Below are positions 57,960 to 64,000 of a stretch of DNA of 64,000 nt, one piece after another; within the stretch, counting starts at the first letter, position 1; the number at the start of each line of letters is the position of its first letter. Both the position numbers and the translations under genes were made by a program. The notes below the pieces were generated by a model. It ran no database searches and was not told the origin of the DNA. It saw nothing but the letters and a program-made list of their open reading frames with translations. Location: contig MNCI01001005.1 in assembly GCA_015680685.1 (NCBI GenBank), positions 241,679 through 305,678 on the forward strand. The letters are read 5' to 3'. The DNA is from Gnetum montanum. Taxonomy: Eukaryota; Streptophyta; Gnetopsida; Gnetales; Gnetaceae.

Positions 57960-59040
57960 ACTAAGGTAGATAGGAATGTAGGTAATCATCACATTCAAAT
58001 GCATGAAGATGATGAGCATTCATGTTTGAATGATTATGATGAAGTTTCTTAGCTAGGTAGAGAACATAACAAGGAAGGAAAATCTAGATATGGGATTGGA
58101 GGACCCCATTAGCATAGGATTCTAATGAGAAGAAATCTAGTTCCTCATGTTAGAATTCCAAGAGCTGTATTAGTGATCACTACTTCTCATGGAAAGCTAG
58201 ATGAGTATGATGAGGCTAGGCTTTCTAGAGTATTCAAAAATGCTACCATGATTTTGTATGTACAATTGAAGACTTTAAATAATGTAGATGGTACTAATGA
58301 TTTTTCAAGTTGGCTAGGGACACTTGAGAAGCATTTAGAGTTAGAATACATATCAAACCAATTAAGGATACCTATTACTAAATCCATATTAGAGGATATT
58401 TCTTTTGCTTGATGGGTAAAGAAGTCCCAAAGTTATGAAATAATATATGGTTAAACCATCAAATATTGGAATCAGATGAAATATAGGTTGAGAAGAAAAT
58501 TTAAATAGTCTCATTAGAGGTAAGAAATCATTATAAAATTGAAATTCCTAAGATAAAGATGAAAAAGATGTCAAGGAGTTTTACCTCAAATGTTGTAATA
58601 TATTCCATCAAGATAAGATGAATTGGAAGGAGTATGAATAGGCTTCATTCTTTTTAGAAGGTCTTAAAATGGTGTACCACCAAGAGTTTTCATTCTATAA
58701 GTCACAAAATCTTGATAAGGCTTATGATTTAGCACTGAAGGTAGAAAATAAATTAAGTAGATATGGGAATAGGGGCAAACAAAGTTCCTAGGAAAAGGAT
58801 AAGGAATTCAAATTTGAGAAGGGATCCAAGTCCAAATTTGAAGAGTAGAATGATAGCCATAACAAGAAGATAGAGAAGGATGATAAGAAGGAAAAAGGCA
58901 TGAAGGACCAAGGCATGGAAGGTAAGGGTCAAGGTAGCAACTCATCCAAGATTCAATGCTTTAAGTATGAAGAATGGGGACATAAGCAATGGGAATGTTT
59001 ATATCTCAAGACAACCAAGGGCAAGGATATGTAAACCATA
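57960..59040 (+). pseudogene. gag remnant of Chr-L with zinc knuckle
   Basis: A capsid-like block is open at 58125-58412 (TNDFSSWLGTLEKHLELEYI, SNQLRIPITKSILEDISFA). It corresponds to the 'DPQAWLxxMExyLE..x.SsQLRIPVAKTLLEGISF' region of chromovirus gags. A Lys-rich linker leads to the knuckle at about 58955-58998: CFKYEEWGHKQWEC, where the second Cys of CX2CX4HX4C is Tyr. Interrupted many times. Confidence 0.7.
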
Positions 59041-59099
59041 GAAGTGAAGGAGAAATACAACTAAGAACTTTCAAAAGTTAGCCCTAATGCTCGTAGGAT

Positions 59100-59786
59100 T
59101 AAAGAAGTTTCTTAATTATATTTCTTATGCATTTATCAGGAATATGAATAGAGGAGACCATTCTACTAGAGAATTGTTGTTTTAAATTAGAGCTAGATGT
59201 TTACTTACTGGTAAATGGATTTATATTTTGATTGATAGAAGAGACTAAGAAAATGTTATTTCATCTAGGATAGTTACTAGATTATCTTTGGTAACTAATC
59301 CTCTTCCAAGATCCTACAAGGTACATTGATTATTAAGGAATTACTCTTAAGAGGTGAGTGAATAATATGTTTTAAAATTTAAAATGAGGATTTTTCATGA
59401 TGTTATGAAATGTGAATTACTTTCAATAGATTATGCTGATGTAATTCTTGATAGACCTTGAAGTTTCAACAATGATGCCTAATTTGATGGGTTAAGAAAT
59501 GTATGAAGTGTACTTATACATGATGATATTCATAGGTTGATTCCCATGAAGATTGAATAAGTGAAGTAGCAAAGCTTACATTATGCTTTCTTAATCATTC
59601 TAAGAGAGGAAATACATCAAGGAACCTTTAATAGGTATGCTAGGCTTAAAGGAGTAGTTTTCCAAGGTATTCAAGGAAAAATTAGATGGATTTCTACGAA
59701 TGAGGAATGTACAATAACAAATCAATTTTATTTCTAGTGCTACCATTCCAAATAAGAGAGCATATCAAATGACATTGAATTAGTAG
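59100..59786 (+). pseudogene. Protease and start of reverse transcriptase of Chr-L
   Basis: Protease: ARCLLTGKWIYILIDRRD, stop, ENVISSRIVTRLSL (about 59170-59290; the active-site D-S-G is now DRRD), then MKCELLSIDYADVILDRP (59400-59460). The pre-polymerase segment ends QINFISSATIPNKRAYQMTL (about 59725-59775), followed by TAG TAG and the Ath-7 LTR. Chr-R resumes the same frame at the next residues. Confidence 0.75.
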
Positions 59787-60668
59787 TGATGAACCATATT
59801 TTATATAGATCTAATATTGGATATTTGATATTAGATCCCTGATATCATATACCTAATATTGGGGCCCAAGAAGCAAGGTCAAATATTCGATATCAAAGGA
59901 TGTGTGCCAACCTATAAATATAGCACTTGGGTGCACGATTTGGGCATATGTTTTATCATAGCATAGCAAAGCTCTTGTAGTTTCTTTTCTTTAGAGTTAG
60001 AATATTTCCCAAAGTGCTTCTAGCATGAGTTATTGAGTGTACGAATCTTTATTCAAGCACTGTTGTACCTAAGCACGGTAGTATCTACAGTAATAAAGAT
60101 GAGCTTTCTAATAAACCTTGTAGCACCTTAGCTAAACTAATTATTTTATTTAGGCATTTAATGGTTTATGTAATTTTAATTAATTTTTCCAAGTAATTAA
60201 GCTAATATAAGTTACCTAAGTTAAATAACAATAAATTAAGCACATAAGTATGATCGCTTTGAGCATGTGCATGATGCTTGGTAATCCCAACAACACTTAA
60301 TGTTTGGTAACCCGGTGGCATTAGACATGTTTAGGATGTGTATAGAAAGTTGGATTTGATACTTATGTTAGGATTAGTTAGAGATTAATGAGTTAGTTAG
60401 ATTAAATTAGCCATTAAATTACTTCATTCGTTTATTTTAAGCACCAAAAACATAAACATAAAAATTGATAAAAGTCAAATTTCTCAGTTGCACTTAACCA
60501 TACCTTTTCATTTAACAAGTGTAATTGGGAAGGTAATGATTATAAAGATTAGATTTCACTTCTTGAAACTATTGTACTTGAAAACTTAAGGTCTATATAA
60601 TTTTACCAAATCAAGTTTGAATGCTTGTAATTTGTATGGTTGAGAATAGGGGTATTTTATGCTCATCA
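59787..60668 (+). repeat. 5' LTR of Ath-7
   Basis: 882 bp, TGATGAACCA to GCTCATCA. TATAAATATAG is at about 59913 after GATATC/GATATT motifs. It is the closest relative of the Ath-1 LTRs and lacks the 53-bp duplication at their start. Confidence 0.9.
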
Positions 60669-60669
60669 T

Positions 60670-60688
60670 TAGCACCATTGTCATGGAC
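60670..60688 (+). other. Primer binding site, tRNA-Asp type (Ath-7)
   Basis: TAGCACCATTGTCATGGAC, more decayed than in the other copies. Confidence 0.7.
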
Positions 60689-60831
60689 CTTTAGTTTGTT
60701 ACATGCACTATCTAGGATTCAGTGAAAAAATTATTTAACATTGTCAGAACAAACCCTAAAGTCATATCATACATTAAAATAACTACAAAAATTATAAAAA
60801 GCCCACTACATTTCTTATCTTCTAATGCAAG

Positions 60832-62057
60832 ATGTCTTCTTCTCACAGATGTGATTCTCTGCCCAAGTCTAATGAAGTAAATTAGTAGGTACCCTAGTAA
60901 TATAGAGTGATATATGCTCATCCTGATGAGTATGTATCCAATTTCACCTTTTTTCTATACTAGGATGAATTATAGTGATGAGACATGTAGGGCAACATTT
61001 TGTTGTCACCCAATTGATCCATTCCTATGATGCCCCATCAAACTTTTATTTAGCTTGGCATCCAAGGGCTTCATGATAAATATGTTGTGCAAGATAGTGA
61101 TGCCAAGGATTATGATCCCACTAATGCATAACATCTGAGGGATTGACAACTAGAGGAGCACTATGAGTCTGTGAAGGGAGAGTGATCCAATGATTCCCTC
61201 ATTTTTGATGTACCAAAAAGATGGTGGAGAACATTTCTTTGGGGGTTTTTCATATAGAGAGACTCCTCTCTTTGACTTTAGTGAAGCAAGTCAAAACCAA
61301 AGCCTACAATCCATGATACATAATCGTTATTCTAGCAAGAACAGATCCAACGATAAAGGAGGATCTAAGGAAGAGAGTCATGGAGGGGATGCGGGTAAGC
61401 AACATGATCATGATCATCGCTATGACCACTAAAGAGGCGATGGTAGGCACCATGATGATGGTATCCCTCCTTCCTCTTTACCTTCATTGTCATCTTCTTC
61501 CTCTTCTAGCTCTAAACCCAACTACAAATGATGTGATCATGCTGCAAGTGATTAACGAGATTGAGAGAATCAAGAGACCATCAAATAAGTCAAGATTTGG
61601 GGTGTAGGAATTTAAGAGAGGCCCATCACCACAAATGAAGGGTAGTAAAGGGCATCATAGGCACTAGCATCATAGCTATAATGAGCTTTTGTTCATCACC
61701 CAAAGCATGCTAAACATTGCAAAGGTGATGAGAATTCCTATAAGACACATAAATGATAGCCAAATCAAGATGCTAGACATGAAAAATATTCTCAAGTTCA
61801 AAGGGGAATATAACTCAAATTTTCAGAACTATCTTTAGGCTTTTCATGATGACTATGCCTTGTAAAATATAGAAAAAAACTAGCAAAACCTTAAGTTGTT
61901 TCCCAGGGTACTCATCAAGGAGGTAGAAAGCTAGTATCAGTCCTTGGAGCTAAAATCAATCTATAGATGGAGTACGATGCTCGAACTACTTAATGATAAG
62001 TATCAAATGTACTCCTAAGTGTTCAATATAAGAAGGTAGATCCAAGGTTGGAAGTAT
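60832..62057 (+). pseudogene. gag remnant of Ath-7
   Basis: Keeps the start ATGTCTTCTTCTCAC at 60832, then stops within 20 codons. It contains the His-rich linker (61313 on: KEESHGGDAGKQHDHDH) and the capsid block (61700-62050) in decayed form. Cut by the N at 62058. Confidence 0.65.
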
Positions 62058-62058
62058 N

Positions 62059-62475
62059 TGTAATGATCGAAAATGTCAATGGTTGGAACACTGATGGATC
62101 CATGGGCACATAGCCTAACCCCAAGTCCATGTGAGGGCCTACTAGAGGTGGAGACAAGGTGCCCTAAATGGTCTTGTCAATCAAACAAGAACTTACTAGA
62201 TGTAACTGAGGTGCAGTGTGGTTAGCCATGATGCTAATGCAAAATAATGCTAAGTGTTTGTGTAGTGTTCATAGTGTTGATGGTGTAGAGCATAGTCATG
62301 GGTGCTTGAAGGGATGATCATAGTTAAGGATTTTGGAAAAAATGAGGGTATCAGTATTTTCCAAGTTTTATTCCTAGGAGAACTCGGACTAGGATGGCAG
62401 CCAATCAAACCCCAGCTCCCTTGGTTAGTAACCCCTTTAACTCTACTAACTATCATGATATCCCACAAACCCTTC
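62059..62475. other. Unplaced segment after N
   Basis: Does not match the corresponding part of Ath-1. No coding signature seen. It may be a short contig or an insertion in Ath-7. Confidence 0.35.
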
Positions 62476-63494
62476 TAGTGATTTTAAATTCCATCCTTAT
62501 TCTCATCCTATTCCTACACTAGTTCCTCCATCCTCAATATAGCTACTACTTGCTCCATCCATGTAGGGTGAACTTCCAGCTCAGCCATAGAAATGCAATG
62601 CTACCAAGGCCATCAATCTAAAGTTGGTTAATCAACTAAGTGGTTTAGAACCTCATGCTTATAAAATACCTTTCTTTTGATCCAACTACCCAACTAGACC
62701 CTCACATACACCTATAACTAGCAATCCTACTTCACTATCTCCCTCTACATATAATCCATTTAAGTCCCCTTCAAATCAAATACTACCTAGAATTCATAAT
62801 GTTATGCTCACTTATGTCATATCTAATTTGATCTAGGTGGGAAACCTTCCTAGGAAATTAGCTATTCTTGGAAGTCCAATTATCTATTTACAAATTCTAG
62901 GAATGAACTACGTAAAGCTCTTCTTGATTTAGGTTCTGATGTTAACTTGATTTCTCATGGGATGTATACTACTTGGAATCTACCACCTCTCAAAAAGAGC
63001 AATATATAATTGGAATTGGTAGACCTGTCCATAACCATCCCATTGGAATTGGTAGGAGACATTGTGACCACTATTTGTGGGTGGTCTTATCTTGTTAATT
63101 TCCTAGTAATCAAGATTGAGAACTAAGAAGGAAGTTCCATGCATCAAGTACAACGATACAAGATGTAATTGTATGTAGAAACTCTGTTCCATGAAACAAG
63201 TGTCTATTTTTGTATGTAGATAGTATGTACATGAAGTAGATATTTAAAGGTGTCTATATGCAGTAGCCACAAAATAAGAGGGCACCCAATGGTTAATCAC
63301 TAATTTTAAAAATAGCATAATGTACATGGAATCTACTGAGAGTCTAACATGCACTTATGTCATAAGCATGGATGAGCTAGAGTAAGTTCATCACCAACTC
63401 TCTGATAATACAAATGATGATGCCTATTAGGGAGAGCTAGAAATTCCAAAAAATTTTAAATAAGAGCACCTTGAGCTAAAAAATCTACCTACTA
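62476..63494 (+). pseudogene. Pro-rich linker and protease remnant of Ath-7
   Basis: Parallel to Ath-1 2660-3810. The protease motif LLDLGSDVNLISHGMYTTWN is at about 62920-62980 (the Asp replaces Ser after the active site), followed by flap-like sequence, a deletion, and the linker MDELE.VHHQLSDNTNDDAY at about 63367-63425. Confidence 0.7.
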
Positions 63495-63495
63495 N
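63495..63495. other. N: probable contig join with strand change
   Basis: Athila-like coding sequence runs on + before it and on - after it. Confidence 0.6.
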
Positions 63496-64000
63496 CCCCC
63501 ATGAAGTCCTTTCATTCAAGCGGTTATTCCACCATCTCATTGTTAGTGTTGACAAGAGTGGAAAATTTGATGAGCATCCCTAAAAGGTATTGGCCAAGAA
63601 TACCTTTCCATTAGGATTTTAATGGCCATGTTTTTCTCAACATAGTGGCCCATACAAGGACCCTCATGAGCATCCTAGAGAATGTGGAATTGATAGCATT
63701 AGGGACACACCAATGAACTAGGCCATTGGTGCACACCTTGTAGAGATGCCCATTTACCATCTCTCTTTGGCACTATCACAAGTGGGCTGTTCCACTTACT
63801 ATGCACAATGGGATAGATGAACCCTACCTTAAGGAGTTTCTTAATGTCCTCTTTGACAATTTTCTTCAATTTTGGATTCAACTGCCATTGTAGTTTCCTC
63901 TTTGGTCTCATGGATGGATTAGTATAACTGTAGTGCTAACAAAACCATGGATCAACTCCAATGAGTTTAGGATATGACCAAGAAAAGGCTATTGGCCATC
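63496..64000 (-). pseudogene. Athila-like polymerase fragment with reverse transcriptase to integrase deletion
   Basis: On - it opens RPKRKLQWQLNPKLKKIVKE, then LLKVGFIYPIVHSKWNSPLV and IVPKRDGKW (63911-63740), as in Ath-1 at 4010-4150. Within a codon or so it jumps to the integrase N-terminal part (HLYKVCTNGLVHWCVPN equivalent of Ath-1 5447-5500) and goes on through the zinc-binding segment. About 1.3 kb of polymerase and RNase H is deleted. It may be another part of Ath-7 placed in reverse, or a different copy. Confidence 0.75.

Larger units (their letters stand above)
53080..59786 (+). mobile_element. Chr-L, left half of a chromovirus with a nested element in its 5' LTR
   Basis: 5' LTR in two pieces (53080-53548 and 57383-57790), initiator tRNA-Met priming site, gag, zinc knuckle, protease and the first residues of reverse transcriptase (ATIPNKRAYQMTLN), where Ath-7 interrupts. 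It is the same family as Chr-R, and its break lies at the same codon. Confidence 0.85.
59787..63494 (+). mobile_element. Ath-7, Athila-like element, 5' part
   Basis: 5' LTR 59787-60668, tRNA-Asp priming site, gag from ATG 60832, then an N at 62058 and protease remnants to the N at 63495. It runs parallel to the first 3.6 kb of the window (Ath-1) at about 85 percent identity by eye with an offset of about 60365. The LTR is inserted in chromovirus reverse transcriptase after AGTAG. Confidence 0.85.

Overview
This window is a repeat-dominated stretch of a large plant nuclear genome. The evidence is plant-type LTR retrotransposons nested in one another, priming sites matching tRNA-Asp and initiator tRNA-Met, and fragments of plant xanthine dehydrogenase and cellulose synthase-like genes. 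The A+T richness, advanced decay and near absence of intact genes would suit a gymnosperm or another giant plant genome, but that is an inference. I see no intact host gene.

Layout. 1-8985: Ath-1, an Athila-like Ty3/gypsy element on + (5' LTR cut by the window edge), sitting inside the reverse transcriptase of a chromovirus whose right half (Chr-R) is 8986-12606. Chr-R is itself inserted in a Del/Tekay-like element on - (Del-1, 12607-17861) with a 2.36-kb LTR. 17862-21653 is a lower-repeat block with a promoter-like segment near 19.2 kb and a stray integrase fragment at 19.77 kb. 21654-23868: 3' end of Athila-like Ath-2 (-). 23870-29600: Ath-3 (+), with gag and protease but no polymerase. 29.8-31.64 kb: host gene fragments, namely a rearranged xanthine dehydrogenase pseudogene, an unrecognised block and a cellulose synthase-like scrap. 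31639-33148: probable LTR of another element. 33430-34369: 3' end of Ath-4 (+). 35969-42655: Ath-5 (-), a pol-less element bounded by a perfect 5-bp target duplication. 44504-45793: Del-family LTR copy, interrupted by Ath-6 (45799-52242, +), another pol-less element with a perfect 5-bp duplication. 53080-59786: left half of a chromovirus (Chr-L), whose 5' LTR is split by a short non-autonomous element (Nona-D, 53549-57382) and whose body is interrupted by Ath-7 (59787-63494). 63496-64000: Athila-like pol fragment on -.

Single N characters at 23869, 62058 and 63495 look like contig joins, because sequence identity or orientation changes at each.

How the parts relate. The Athila-like elements share LTR ends TGATG...CATCA, a tRNA-Asp priming site, a U3 with repeated GATATC-type motifs before TATAAATA, a gag finger of spacing CX2CX3HX4C and a GGGGG purine tract motif. 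Three copies (Ath-3, -5, -6) lack polymerase and would have needed enzymes from Ath-1-like relatives. Nona-D shares LTR termini and priming-site type with the chromovirus and is the likely non-autonomous partner of that family.

The most interesting observations are: the left and right window ends hold the two sides of one Athila insertion site (possible >=60-kb tandem duplication); repeated purine-tract motifs in the Athila 3' regions; an extra 3' coiled-coil reading frame shared by two copies; 20-bp-periodic heat-shock-element-like motifs in the Nona-D LTR; and the domain-shuffled xanthine dehydrogenase pseudogene.
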